Shown: positions 9,495-18,467 of the stretch, one piece after another
How the letters are laid out: each line of letters starts with the position of its first letter
Numbering within the stretch: the stretch's first letter is position 1
Assembly (NCBI GenBank): GCA_033344815.1
Contig: JAWPMR010000001.1
Coordinates: 3,830,136 to 3,894,135 of the forward strand
Length of the DNA: 64,000 bases
Source: Paracoccaceae bacterium
GTDB taxonomy: Bacteria > Pseudomonadota > Alphaproteobacteria > Rhodobacterales > Rhodobacteraceae
Reading direction: 5' to 3'
Notes under the pieces: generated by a model
Database searches by the model: none
What the model was told of the DNA's origin: nothing
The model's input: only the letters and a program-made list of their open reading frames with translations
Translations under genes and position numbers: made by a program

Positions 9495-10553
9495 ATGGCA
9501 TTGACCGATAACACTTCGAAGGGGCGCCCGGTGGCGTCCCTTCCTGCGTGGCTGAAAACCACACTTTTGACGCTGGGTTCCATCGCGGTGACGATGCTCG
9601 GCCTCATGTTCATTACCTTCGTCATCGGTCGGGTCATGCCGATTGATCCTGTGCTGGCAATTGTCGGCGAACAGGCCAGCAAAGCGACCTATGACGCAGC
9701 TTATGAAGCCCTCGGCCTTGACCGTCCGATCCTTGTGCAATTTGCCATCTATGTCTGGGACGTGCTGCACGGTGATTTTGGCAACTCCCTTTTGACCGCA
9801 CGCCCTGTGGCTGACGATATCGCGCGAGTTTTTCCCGCGACGCTTGAGCTTGCCACCCTAGGGGTCACCATGGGCATCGTTCTGGGTGTGCCACTGGGTG
9901 TCGTGGCGGCCGTGCGCCAGGGATCGTGGATTGACCAGATCGCGCGTGTCATCGCACTTGTGGGGTATTCCATGCCGATCTTCTGGCTCGGCCTCATGGG
10001 GCTATTGGTCTTTTACGGCATTCTGGGCTGGGTCGGCGGGCCGGGACGTGTCGGTATTTTCTATGTCGACATTGTCCCCAGCGTCACCGGCATGATCCTG
10101 ATCGACAGCTTGCTGGATGGCAATTGGGAGGTGTTCAAGAACGCCTTTAGCCACATTATCCTACCCGCATCTTTGCTGGGGTATTACTCACTGGCCTACA
10201 TCAGCCGGATGACGCGATCTTTCATGCTGGAACAGTTGAGCGCGGAATATATCACCACCGCGCGGGTCAAGGGCATGTCGGAATGGGACGTCGTCTGGAA
10301 GCACGCCTTCAAGAATATCCGCGTGCAATTGATCACCGTGATCGCGCTGAGTTACGCGAACCTGCTCGAAGGTTCTGTCCTAACCGAGATTATCTTCTCT
10401 TGGCCCGGCATTGGCAGCTATATCACCACGGCACTCCTCAGCGCGGATATGAACGCTGTTCTGGGCGGCACCGTCGTCGTTGGATTGATTTTCATCCTGC
10501 TCAACATCTTCTCTGACCTGCTCTACAAGGTCTTCGATCCGAGGGCCAAATAG
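9495..10553 (+). CDS. Peptide ABC transporter permease, DppB/OppB type
   Basis: 352 residues, inner-membrane. An N-terminal helix (about residues 17-45) precedes the conserved VIGRVMPIDPVLAIVG segment. The binding-protein-dependent transport domain follows, with several hydrophobic helices and the EAA loop (YITTARVKGMSEWDVVWKHAFKN) that docks on the ATPases. The C-terminal part (EGSVLTEIIFSWPGIGSYI) is characteristic of DppB/NikB proteins. The start ATG directly follows the stop of the binding-protein gene. It should pair with the next gene product as the transmembrane heterodimer. Confidence 0.93.
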   Translation: MALTDNTSKGRPVASLPAWLKTTLLTLGSIAVTMLGLMFITFVIGRVMPIDPVLAIVGEQASKATYDAAYEALGLDRPILVQFAIYVWDVLHGDFGNSLLTARPVADDIARVFPATLELATLGVTMGIVLGVPLGVVAAVRQGSWIDQIARVIALVGYSMPIFWLGLMGLLVFYGILGWVGGPGRVGIFYVDIVPSVTGMILIDSLLDGNWEVFKNAFSHIILPASLLGYYSLAYISRMTRSFMLEQLSAEYITTARVKGMSEWDVVWKHAFKNIRVQLITVIALSYANLLEGSVLTEIIFSWPGIGSYITTALLSADMNAVLGGTVVVGLIFILLNIFSDLLYKVFDPRAK

Positions 10554-11462
10554 ATGGCTGATCAATCCCTGCGCGCGTGGCTCCTGACGGATACGCCAAC
10601 ATCGCGACGCCACGCCAAACTCTCTGCGCTCTATCAGGGCTGGCTGTCTTTTCGCAGCAATACCATGGCAATGATTGGATTGGCCATTTTGGTGTCTTTG
10701 GTTCTCATTGCCGCCGCAGCGCCCTTTTTGGCCCCGCATGATCCCTATGTTCAGGACCTGGGCAATCGGCTGGCACCACTCTGGAGCGAGGGGCATGTTT
10801 TTGGCACCGATAGTCTGGGGCGCGACATCCTATCGCGTCTGATCTACGGCGCGCGCATCACTCTTTACATCGTGGCGCTGGTGGCATTGATCGCACCTGT
10901 CGCGGGGCTTCTGGTCGGAACGGTCTCTGGGTATGTGGGAGGCTGGACGGACACGGTTCTGATGCGGATAACGGACATTTTTTTGGCCTTTCCCCGTCTG
11001 GTCCTTGCTCTGGCCTTTGTCGCGGCCCTCGGTGCAGGGATCGAAAACGCTGTACTTGCTATTTCATTGACAGCTTGGCCGCCCTACGCGCGCATTGCGC
11101 GTGCTGAAACTCTGACCATCCGATCATCGGATTACATCAGCGCGATCCAACTACAGGGTGCCGGCGCTTTGCGAATTATAACAAAACACATTTGGCCTTT
11201 GTGCATCTCGTCGTTGATCGTACGGGTCACACTGGACATGGCAGGCATTATTCTGGCAGCTGCTGGCCTTGGCTTCCTTGGCCTTGGTGCGCAACCTCCC
11301 AGCCCGGAGTGGGGTGCGATGATCTCTGAAGGGCGCCGTTTCATTCTGGATCATTGGTGGGTGGCCACCGTGCCGGGGCTCGCGATTTTTACCGTATCGC
11401 TAGCGTTCAACCTGCTCGGCGACGGGCTGCGGGATGTGCTCGATCCAAAGGCAGGTGAATAA
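10554..11462 (+). CDS. Peptide ABC transporter permease, DppC/OppC type
   Basis: 302 residues with an N-terminal helix after a cytoplasmic lead, then the OppC-type segment (DPYVQDLGNRLAPL, HVFGTDSLGRDILSRLIYGARI) that marks DppC proteins. The core permease domain ends with the EAA motif region (YISAIQLQGAGALRIITKHIWP) and GLGAQPPSPEWGAMISEGR. ATG abuts the stop of the preceding permease gene and its own TAA overlaps the next ATG by one base, so translation of the operon is probably coupled. Confidence 0.93.
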   Translation: MADQSLRAWLLTDTPTSRRHAKLSALYQGWLSFRSNTMAMIGLAILVSLVLIAAAAPFLAPHDPYVQDLGNRLAPLWSEGHVFGTDSLGRDILSRLIYGARITLYIVALVALIAPVAGLLVGTVSGYVGGWTDTVLMRITDIFLAFPRLVLALAFVAALGAGIENAVLAISLTAWPPYARIARAETLTIRSSDYISAIQLQGAGALRIITKHIWPLCISSLIVRVTLDMAGIILAAAGLGFLGLGAQPPSPEWGAMISEGRRFILDHWWVATVPGLAIFTVSLAFNLLGDGLRDVLDPKAGE

Positions 11463-12319
11463 TGGCTGCGCTTTTGGACGTTGAAAACCTCTGGGTGAAA
11501 TTTCCATCACGTCACGGCATTTTTGATGCGGTGCGTGGTGTGTCATTCACACTAGGTCGGGAACGGTTGGGCATTGTCGGGGAAAGTGGGTCGGGAAAGT
11601 CCATGACGGGGCGTGCCATCTTGCGCCTGATCCGGTCGCCGGGAATCGTCGATGCGGATCATATCAACCTGGACGGGGTTGACCTGCTGAAAAAATCTGA
11701 GAAAGACATGCGGGCCGTACGCGGACAGCGGATCAGCATGGTCATGCAGGACCCTAAATTCTCGCTGAACCCGGTCATGACGATTGGGGATCAGATCATC
11801 GAGGCCTATCGATTGCACAATGCGTCCTCCAAGGCGGATGCGTATAAAAAGTCACTGGAGATGCTGGAGGCTGTTTCCATTCGCGATCCTGAACGCGTGA
11901 TGCGCGCCTATCCGCATGAAATGTCGGGCGGAATGGGACAACGGATCATGATCGCGATGATGCTGATTCCAAACCCTGAAATCCTGATCGCGGATGAGCC
12001 CACATCAGCGCTGGACGTCTCCGTTCAGCGCCAAGTGCTAGATATCATGGATAAGTTGGTAAAAGAACGCGGTATGGGCCTGATTTTCATCAGCCACGAT
12101 CTCAATCTGGTCGCTGACTTCTGTGATCGGGTTTTGATCATGTATTCAGGACGTATTGTGGAGGTCTGTGATGCCGACAAGCTGCATGATGCGAAACATC
12201 CCTATACCCGTGGGTTGTTGAATTCGCTGCCGCGTCTGGACACGCCGCGGGCGCGCCTGGAGGTTCTGGAACGCGATCCTGCGTGGTCAGTGGCCGAGAG
12301 TGTGAGCGGTCGCATATGA
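11462..12319 (+). CDS. Peptide ABC transporter ATP-binding protein, DppD type
   Basis: 285 residues. Walker A is GESGSGKSMTGRA, the Q-loop is MVMQDPKFSLNP, the signature is EMSGGMGQR, Walker B is ILIADEPTSALD, and the switch His is in ISHDLNL. The C-terminus after HPYTRGLLNSLP is shorter than in many DppD proteins and lacks an obvious cysteine-rich oligopeptide tail. The signature has GMGQR where GQRQR is more common. It should form the nucleotide-binding dimer with the next gene product. The start overlaps the upstream stop by one base. Confidence 0.92.
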   Translation: MAALLDVENLWVKFPSRHGIFDAVRGVSFTLGRERLGIVGESGSGKSMTGRAILRLIRSPGIVDADHINLDGVDLLKKSEKDMRAVRGQRISMVMQDPKFSLNPVMTIGDQIIEAYRLHNASSKADAYKKSLEMLEAVSIRDPERVMRAYPHEMSGGMGQRIMIAMMLIPNPEILIADEPTSALDVSVQRQVLDIMDKLVKERGMGLIFISHDLNLVADFCDRVLIMYSGRIVEVCDADKLHDAKHPYTRGLLNSLPRLDTPRARLEVLERDPAWSVAESVSGRI

Positions 12320-13056
12320 AAATGCTGGAAGTCACGGGGTTGAACGTCTGGTTTGGGGCCCACCGCGATCGCGTGGATGCGGTAAAGGGTGCCACATTTG
12401 ATGTGGCGCAGGGCGAGAGTTTTGGACTGGTGGGTGAAAGCGGGTCTGGCAAGTCAACGATCCTGCGCGCCATCACTGGACTCGCGCCAGATTGGTCGGG
12501 CGAGATTACGGTCGAAGACACCGCAATTGGAAAGACGCGCCCCAAATCGTTTTTCAAAACCGTTCAGATGGTGTTTCAGGACCCCTACGCCTCGCTCCAT
12601 CCACGCCATTCCGTGGATCAGGTCCTTGGAGAAACTCTGCATTTACATGGGTTTCGTGACATCGACGCGAGAGTAGTTAAGTTGCTGGAAGATGTAGGCC
12701 TTGGGCAAAAATTCCGTTTCAGGTATCCGCATCAACTCTCAGGAGGGCAACGCCAACGGGTTGCAATTGCGCGGGCGCTTGCGCCAGAACCTGATTTGTT
12801 GTTGCTGGATGAGCCAACATCAGCTTTGGATGTTTCAGTACAAGCTGAAATTCTGAACCTTCTGGCGGATCTGCGGGCCGACAAGGGATTGACCTATTTG
12901 ATGGTGTCGCACGATCTGTCGGTCATAGGGCATATGTGTGATCGCCTCGCCGTCATGAAAGATGGCGAAATTGTTGAAATCATGGATGTAGCAGCATTGC
13001 GCCAAATGGAAGCCAAACACACCTATTCACAGCAGTTGTTGCAAGCTTCCTTGTAA
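12316..13056 (+). CDS. Peptide ABC transporter ATP-binding protein, DppF type
   Basis: About 246 residues from ATG at 12316, which overlaps the upstream stop codon (ATGA). The frame is open further upstream, but MKMLEVTGLNVWFG is the usual beginning. Walker A GESGSGKSTILRA, Q-loop MVFQDPYASLHP, signature QLSGGQRQRVAIARAL, Walker B LLLLDEPTSALD and switch VSHDLSV are all intact. It lacks the C-terminal oligopeptide extension found in many DppF proteins, ending soon after TYSQQLLQASL. Last gene of the peptide importer operon; the region up to the convergent gene at 13147 is only 90 bases with no clear terminator. Confidence 0.92.
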   Translation: MKMLEVTGLNVWFGAHRDRVDAVKGATFDVAQGESFGLVGESGSGKSTILRAITGLAPDWSGEITVEDTAIGKTRPKSFFKTVQMVFQDPYASLHPRHSVDQVLGETLHLHGFRDIDARVVKLLEDVGLGQKFRFRYPHQLSGGQRQRVAIARALAPEPDLLLLDEPTSALDVSVQAEILNLLADLRADKGLTYLMVSHDLSVIGHMCDRLAVMKDGEIVEIMDVAALRQMEAKHTYSQQLLQASL

Positions 13057-13146
13057 ATTCCTCCCGGTATCGCGGTTTGGTTGCAGCGGCCCTAGATCGC
13101 GTGACAAGCCACCCAAAACCAGTACAATCCCAACGCGTCGGAGCAA

Positions 13147-16098
13147 TCATCCAATTCCACGCACTTTAATGTTGTCACCAAGATATGCGCACAGCCCCGG
13201 TAAATCGAGCGGCCGCGAGAAATAGTAACCTTGCAAACGTTCAGCCCCAAGATCGGTCAGAACGCGCACCTGTTCAATGGTTTCCACGCCCTCGGCGATT
13301 ATCTCGATGTTCAGTGCATTGCCAATTTCGATGATTGATCGAACCAGACGCGCGGCACTATTTCCCCTTTTGATTGGCATGATCAGCCGTTGATCGATCT
13401 TTAGCCGATCAGGATCAATCCTTTGAAGCGCAACAATCGAGGCCCGTCCGCTGCCGAAGTCATCCACTTCGAGTTTAATGCCCATATCACGCAGTAGATC
13501 GAGTTGCATGAGAAACGCTTCGCTTTCTTCCTCCAGAAAAATGGTTTCGAGCAATTCAAAAGAGACTTCCCCTGAATAAGCGGCCGCGATCTTCCGTATG
13601 CGCTGAATTTCTTCAAACTGGATTCGTTTCGCACTCACATTGAAGGAAAGGCTTGGCAATACTGCCAAACCGCTGAAGGCTTGTTCACACTCAGCGATCG
13701 CCTTCTCAAAAATCATCTGATCAATATCAGCCACAACATTCAGATCAGAGGCAACAGACAGAAACCGATCCGGTGTCAGGATGCCGTCCAATGGATGAAG
13801 CCAGCGCGCCAAAGCTTCTACACCAACGACCTGACCGGTCCGGGTATCAATCTGCGGCTGATAATAAGGTAAGAACTCGGCCTCTTCGAGCGCGCGCATG
13901 ATATCATCCGCGAGCGCCTTTGTGTGCCGCATTTCTTCTATGTCTGCCTGGCTGAATATGGCCATCTGCCCGCGTCCCGCCCGCTTTGCCTTGTAGAGCG
14001 CGACGTCTGAATTTGTCAGTAAGTCATTTTCATCGGCCAATGGGGTCTGCGATATGCCTATAGATGCGCCAAACCGGCATTTACGCCCCTGAAAATATGA
14101 CGGTTGGAACAAATCCTCCAGTAAGGATTGGGCCATCTTTTGAGGCTTGTCGCTGGCCTCGGCCTGCCACAGCAGTATTACAAATTCATCGCCACCAATA
14201 CGGGCCACAACGTCTTGTGGGCCTACGTTGGCGCGAATACGGTTGGCGACATCGATCAAAACATGATCGCCGGCGGCGTGACCTATGGTGTCGTTGATTT
14301 GTTTGAAACGATCCAGGTCAATGTGCAAAGCGGCCAACTCGCCGCCTTCCAGTTTGCGTTTAGCTGACAATTCTTCAAATTTCTCTGACAGAAAACGCCG
14401 GTTGCCAAGGCCGGTCAACTGATCGTGCAAGGCTTTATGCGTAATTTGCTGGTTGGCTTCTTCGAGCTGCTTGGCATATTTTTCAAGCGCCCGGCGCTGT
14501 CTTACGGATTCAGTAATATTCAGCCTGAGCACCACAACTTCACCGTTGTCGGCGCGCGACCTGATGATGCGGTAGTGGACGTCGTTGGCAAATTCGAACT
14601 CTTCCGCGTCGAGATTAGCCATCTCCGGGGCATTATATTCTTTCAACCATTCGGCCTCTCGCCCTTTGGCTGCTGGCACATGACCATTTCGTACGGCCAA
14701 TTGCAGAACTTCGTTAACGCTCATTCCGACCGAAACATCATTGGGATCCTCCGTGAGGGTGGAGGCAAAAGCCGGATTCCAGGTCAAGAGTTTCAGATTG
14801 TTGTCATAGATCGCGAACGGGTCCGGAAAAGCGTTGATGGCAGAGATCAGGCGATCTTGTGTTTCTTCCAAAGCGCGGCGCTGTCTGACAAGTTCCGTCG
14901 TATCAAGGCGTACGATGACAAGGTCGCCATTGGACGATCGGGACCGCAAAATCCGGTGATGGGTATCGCCCGCGATCTCGATGTCTTCGATGGCGCGGGT
15001 GCGTTTTGCGGAGCGTAACATTTCCGTCAACCATGCGTCTTCGCGTCCAAAAGCTTCGGCAAAGCGACCGTTTTTCAGACCGACGCGCATAACGTTCTCC
15101 AGCGACATTCCTACTTCTAGGTCGTCAGGAGTATCCGTCAGGGCTGCGGCGTAACTATCATTCCAGACCGCAAGTTTGGAATTGTGGTCGTAAATACAAA
15201 AAGGCGCGGGATAGGCACCAATAGCTGACAGCAGGCGCGCCTGCGTCTCTTCGGCATTCCGCTTCTGGCGCACGAGTTCGGTGATATCCAGCCGTATGAC
15301 GACCCAATCCCCATTCTCCGCTTTACTGCGCAACATGCGATGGTGGATGTCACCTGGCAGTTCCAGGTCTTCACTCGCCAGCGCAAAACGGTCGGGATCA
15401 AGCAGTCGATTAAAGAGCACGTCGCGACCAGCGGGCGGCACGATCATGCGGCCACTGTCAAAAGCTTCATTCAGCGCGTCACGAATGTGCATGCCGGGTT
15501 TGATGGCATTTGGTCTTGTGGACATCGAATTTCGGTAAGCGGTATTGCAGATCACCATTCTCATGTCTTTGTCGTAGATGACAAACGGTTCCGGATAGGC
15601 ATTCATCGCGGACAACAGCCGCGTTTGTGTGTCCAGTAACTCGTGGAAGGTGCGATCTTTTTCGACCAGTATCTGGTTGCGCTCGGCCAACGCGCGCGCG
15701 GCTTCCTCTTCGCGATCCATGAGTTCGGAAATATCGCGAAAGACCGCGCAACTATAGCGTCCTTCGGTTTCTTCGTCCTCTACAATGAAAAAGGACAGGC
15801 TGGACCAGAATTTGTGGCCGCTGGCGGTTACACACCGAGCTGTTTCAGTAAAATGTTTAGCGCCGGATCGATGCCATTGCGCGACGGACTCGATAAATTC
15901 GTCCCAATGCTCCGGGTCGTGAACGATGGAAATCGACTGCCCAATAAGTTCCTCGACCTCGTAGCCAAAGAGCCTCGCATAAGCCGGATTCACATAGACG
16001 AGTTTAGCGCTCTTTTCCTCGCCTGGAATGCGATGGCTCACGGCAACCGCGTCCTGCGTTAGTAACAGGAAATCTTTCAAGATTTCAGAAAGTTGCAT
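13147..16098 (-). CDS. Multi-PAS GGDEF/EAL cyclic-di-GMP signalling protein
   Basis: 983 residues without membrane segments. An N-terminal PAS domain (about 10-130, with VYVNPAYARLFGYEVEEL) is followed by three similar PAS-type repeats of about 120 residues, beginning near 165, 285 and 405, each with an F.IYD...K..WN core and a RS....GDxVxxRLDxTE ending. A short coiled segment leads into GGDEF (motif RIGGDEF near 634) and EAL (VEALARW near 761). The EAL residues NVSA, VDDFGSG, LKID and EGVET are present. In the GGDEF domain the inhibitory RxxD site reads GPQD, so the Arg is missing. It may act as synthase, phosphodiesterase or both. ATG at 16098 has AAGGCGG upstream. Confidence 0.93.
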   Translation of the reverse strand: MQLSEILKDFLLLTQDAVAVSHRIPGEEKSAKLVYVNPAYARLFGYEVEELIGQSISIVHDPEHWDEFIESVAQWHRSGAKHFTETARCVTASGHKFWSSLSFFIVEDEETEGRYSCAVFRDISELMDREEEAARALAERNQILVEKDRTFHELLDTQTRLLSAMNAYPEPFVIYDKDMRMVICNTAYRNSMSTRPNAIKPGMHIRDALNEAFDSGRMIVPPAGRDVLFNRLLDPDRFALASEDLELPGDIHHRMLRSKAENGDWVVIRLDITELVRQKRNAEETQARLLSAIGAYPAPFCIYDHNSKLAVWNDSYAAALTDTPDDLEVGMSLENVMRVGLKNGRFAEAFGREDAWLTEMLRSAKRTRAIEDIEIAGDTHHRILRSRSSNGDLVIVRLDTTELVRQRRALEETQDRLISAINAFPDPFAIYDNNLKLLTWNPAFASTLTEDPNDVSVGMSVNEVLQLAVRNGHVPAAKGREAEWLKEYNAPEMANLDAEEFEFANDVHYRIIRSRADNGEVVVLRLNITESVRQRRALEKYAKQLEEANQQITHKALHDQLTGLGNRRFLSEKFEELSAKRKLEGGELAALHIDLDRFKQINDTIGHAAGDHVLIDVANRIRANVGPQDVVARIGGDEFVILLWQAEASDKPQKMAQSLLEDLFQPSYFQGRKCRFGASIGISQTPLADENDLLTNSDVALYKAKRAGRGQMAIFSQADIEEMRHTKALADDIMRALEEAEFLPYYQPQIDTRTGQVVGVEALARWLHPLDGILTPDRFLSVASDLNVVADIDQMIFEKAIAECEQAFSGLAVLPSLSFNVSAKRIQFEEIQRIRKIAAAYSGEVSFELLETIFLEEESEAFLMQLDLLRDMGIKLEVDDFGSGRASIVALQRIDPDRLKIDQRLIMPIKRGNSAARLVRSIIEIGNALNIEIIAEGVETIEQVRVLTDLGAERLQGYYFSRPLDLPGLCAYLGDNIKVRGIG

Positions 16099-16447
16099 CC
16101 GACCGCCTTCGATTCGCTAGCGGCAGAGTACAAAAGATTGGTTACTTGAAGGGTAAAGCTCGGGTTTGATTAAATTCGAGAAGGACATGGGAAAATCGCC
16201 CTTAAAGAGCGTATTTCTCAAAGAAAAGACCGCCCGCAAAACTCTGGTTGCCAACATCTTTGGGGGCCTTTCGATAAAATCGATCCTGCTTCAAACACCC
16301 TATTGGCAAGGTTTCTTTTGTGGTGGAACGGGGAGGAAAAAAGGCCAAGAGGTCATGACCCGCATCAGTCCAGAACGAGCCGCACGGGACAAACCGCAAA
16401 AAAACAACCCGTGGTGACGCAACCCGCGGCAGGTTATTGCGACAGGC
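16099..16447. other. Intergenic stretch without a supported gene
   Basis: About 350 bases upstream of the GGDEF/EAL gene and downstream of the flavodoxin gene. Short open frames exist on both strands, but none shows a Shine-Dalgarno site plus recognisable protein sequence. The part next to 16098 probably holds the promoter of the signalling gene. No clear hairpin terminator was seen. Confidence 0.5.
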
Positions 16448-16987
16448 CTATTCAGCAGCGACGTCAATCTCTATAAAACGTGCGACTTTTTGTGCAAGCG
16501 CGTCCCAATCGGTGAATTCCTGTTCATCCACGGATGGGTCGTATTCTTTGCCCCGCAGAACAACATGGCGAAGCACTTGCATTGCGTAGTAGTCATAATG
16601 ATGCGAGCGCACCGCGCCTGCCACCAACAGTTCTGCGGTAGGGGCGAATTTTGTGCGCATTTTCAGTTCGGTAACGTATTCCTCAGCCTCTTCGAGACAC
16701 TCTTCAAAAGCGGCGCTTAGGCTGACGGACAGCAGAAGCGTGTCGCATTTCGCCAGGTCCTCGCGATGCGCTGACAGAAACACTTCAAACGTTTGCGGGT
16801 GTCTGCGTTCATGTACGCACGCCGCCAGGATGACTTTTTTGACGCCTTCAAAGGAGACTTGCGCAGTTCTTTCCGCCGTATCGGCAACTGTCACCTCTTG
16901 CCCCAAATCCTTGAGCTGGCTTTCAACCGCGCGCGCAATTTTCCCGGTTTGACCCTCAACGGTCGCATAGATTATTAGAACGGACAT
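16448..16987 (-). CDS. Flavodoxin-domain protein, HemG-like (possible protoporphyrinogen oxidase)
   Basis: 179 residues, close to the 181 of E. coli HemG. The start MSVLIIYATVEGQTGKIA carries the flavodoxin FMN phosphate-binding loop (T-V-E-G-Q-T). Later blocks VILAACVHERRHPQTFEVFL, VAGAVRSHHYDYYAMQVLRHVV and the ending FTDWDALAQKVARF follow the HemG layout. HemG oxidises protoporphyrinogen IX using membrane quinone as acceptor. ATG at 16987 is set by a perfect AGGAGG site seven bases upstream; an in-frame extension to 17074 is not needed. The gene stands alone. Many Rhodobacterales use HemJ for this step, so the role could instead be a general flavodoxin or a second, oxygen-responsive enzyme. 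Confidence 0.72.
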   Translation of the reverse strand: MSVLIIYATVEGQTGKIARAVESQLKDLGQEVTVADTAERTAQVSFEGVKKVILAACVHERRHPQTFEVFLSAHREDLAKCDTLLLSVSLSAAFEECLEEAEEYVTELKMRTKFAPTAELLVAGAVRSHHYDYYAMQVLRHVVLRGKEYDPSVDEQEFTDWDALAQKVARFIEIDVAAE

Positions 16988-17116
16988 GGCAGCCTCCTGT
17001 GTATACCGGAAAAGCTCGGCGGCGGCTCGGGCGAGACCAGGACTCCGGCAAAGTCTTGGCACAGTGCCGCTCAATCAATTCTGTCGAAACACTAACCTGC
17101 GCGCTCGATGCGCGCC

Positions 17117-17130
17117 TTGTTTTAGATCAA
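17117..17130. promoter_or_regulatory. Possible FNR/FnrL box upstream of the HemG-like gene
   Basis: The sequence TTGTTTTAGATCAA matches the FNR-type consensus TTGAT-N4-ATCAA at nine of ten defined positions. It lies about 130 bases upstream of the HemG-like start and downstream of the CodA-like stop, so the HemG-like gene is the only one it could serve. FnrL is known to control haem genes in Rhodobacter. The match is by eye and could be chance. Confidence 0.35.
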
Positions 17131-17192
17131 AGAGCTTGTGTGTTTGAAAACTGGCGCTTCATCGCTTGGGGCAAAGCAATGCTATTTTGTGG

Positions 17193-18467
17193 CTATGCCT
17201 CGTGCCGCCTTCTGATCGACCCAGCCCGACCTGGCAACGTCAGTGTTGCATCCCCACGGGGCATCTGGCTGATCAGCTTGCCTTTGGCGACGACAAAAAG
17301 GCGATTTGACCGCAATCTCAGGGCTTCAATCGGGTCACTTGCATCCAAGACAACCAATGAAGCACAGGCGCCCACATAAAGACCATAATCCACCAGCCCC
17401 ATGGTTCTGGCATTGTTGATGGTTACCATATCAAAACAACGCCGCATCTCTGCAGGGCTGGTCATCTGCGCCACATGCAGGCCCATGAAGGCCACGTCCA
17501 GCATGTCCGCCGTGCCGAGCGAATACCATGGATCCAGCACGCAATCCTGCCCCCAACCGACATTGATACCCATTGCCTGCATTTCCTTGACACGGGTCAG
17601 GCCGCGCCGTTTTGGGTAGGTGTCATGACGGCCCTGCAAAACGATGTTGATCAGCGGGTTGGGTATGGCGTTAATTTCCGCCTCTGCCATAAGTGGCAAC
17701 AATTTCGAGACATAATAATTGTCCATGGAGTGCATCGAGGTCAGGTGTGACCCGGCAACTCGCCCGTTAAGGCCCAGGCGCTGCGTTTCACAGGCAAGGG
17801 TTTCGATATGGCGCGACATGGGATCATCTGTTTCATCGCAATGCATATCCACCTGCAAACCGCGCTCAGCGGCGATTTCGCAAAGTTCGCGCACTGATGC
17901 GGCGCCATCCGCCATCGTGCGTTCAAAATGCGGGATGCCGCCGACCACGTCCACGCCCATATCCAACGCGCGGATGGTGTTCGCGCGCGCCGTTGGATCG
18001 CGGTAAAACCCGTCTTGTGGGAAGGCAACGAGTTGCAGGTCAATGTAGCCTTTGACCTTTTCGCGCACCTCCAGCAGGGCCTCAACGCCGAGTAACCGAT
18101 CATCGCACGTGTCCACATGGCTGCGGATTGCCAGAAGCCCCATGCTGGCGGCCCAGTCGCAATAATCCAGCGCGCGTGCCACCACATCCTCGTGGGTCAT
18201 GACCTTTTTGAGTTCACCCCACAGGCCGATCCCTTCGAGCAGGGTACCCGACGCGTTGATACGAGGTTGGCCATAAGACAGGGTGGCATCCATGTGAAAA
18301 TGAGGATCGACAAAAGGTGGGCTGACCAGATCGCCGCTGGCGTCGATGACCTGACCGGCCTCAGCATCGGTCAGATTGTCGATAGCGGTGATCCGGTCTC
18401 CGGTGATGCCAATGTCAGCGCGCGTGCCATCTGTGAGCGTGCCGCCTTTGATAATCAGATCGAACAT
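17193..18467 (-). CDS. Cytosine deaminase-like amidohydrolase (CodA family)
   Basis: 424 residues. Metal and catalytic motifs follow CodA: FVDPHFHMDATLSYG (HxH), RSHVDTCD, QVDMHCDETDDPMSRH with the catalytic Glu and His, GSHLTSMHSMD, and GWGQDCVLDPWY with the conserved Asp. The family hydrolyses cytosine or related cyclic amides in the cytoplasm. ATG at 18467 overlaps the stop of the permease gene and has GGGAGAA upstream. It is the last gene of a BMP-type ABC transporter operon, so it probably acts on the imported base; substrate could be cytosine, isoguanine, creatinine or another related ring. Confidence 0.85.
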   Translation of the reverse strand: MFDLIIKGGTLTDGTRADIGITGDRITAIDNLTDAEAGQVIDASGDLVSPPFVDPHFHMDATLSYGQPRINASGTLLEGIGLWGELKKVMTHEDVVARALDYCDWAASMGLLAIRSHVDTCDDRLLGVEALLEVREKVKGYIDLQLVAFPQDGFYRDPTARANTIRALDMGVDVVGGIPHFERTMADGAASVRELCEIAAERGLQVDMHCDETDDPMSRHIETLACETQRLGLNGRVAGSHLTSMHSMDNYYVSKLLPLMAEAEINAIPNPLINIVLQGRHDTYPKRRGLTRVKEMQAMGINVGWGQDCVLDPWYSLGTADMLDVAFMGLHVAQMTSPAEMRRCFDMVTINNARTMGLVDYGLYVGACASLVVLDASDPIEALRLRSNRLFVVAKGKLISQMPRGDATLTLPGRAGSIRRRHEA

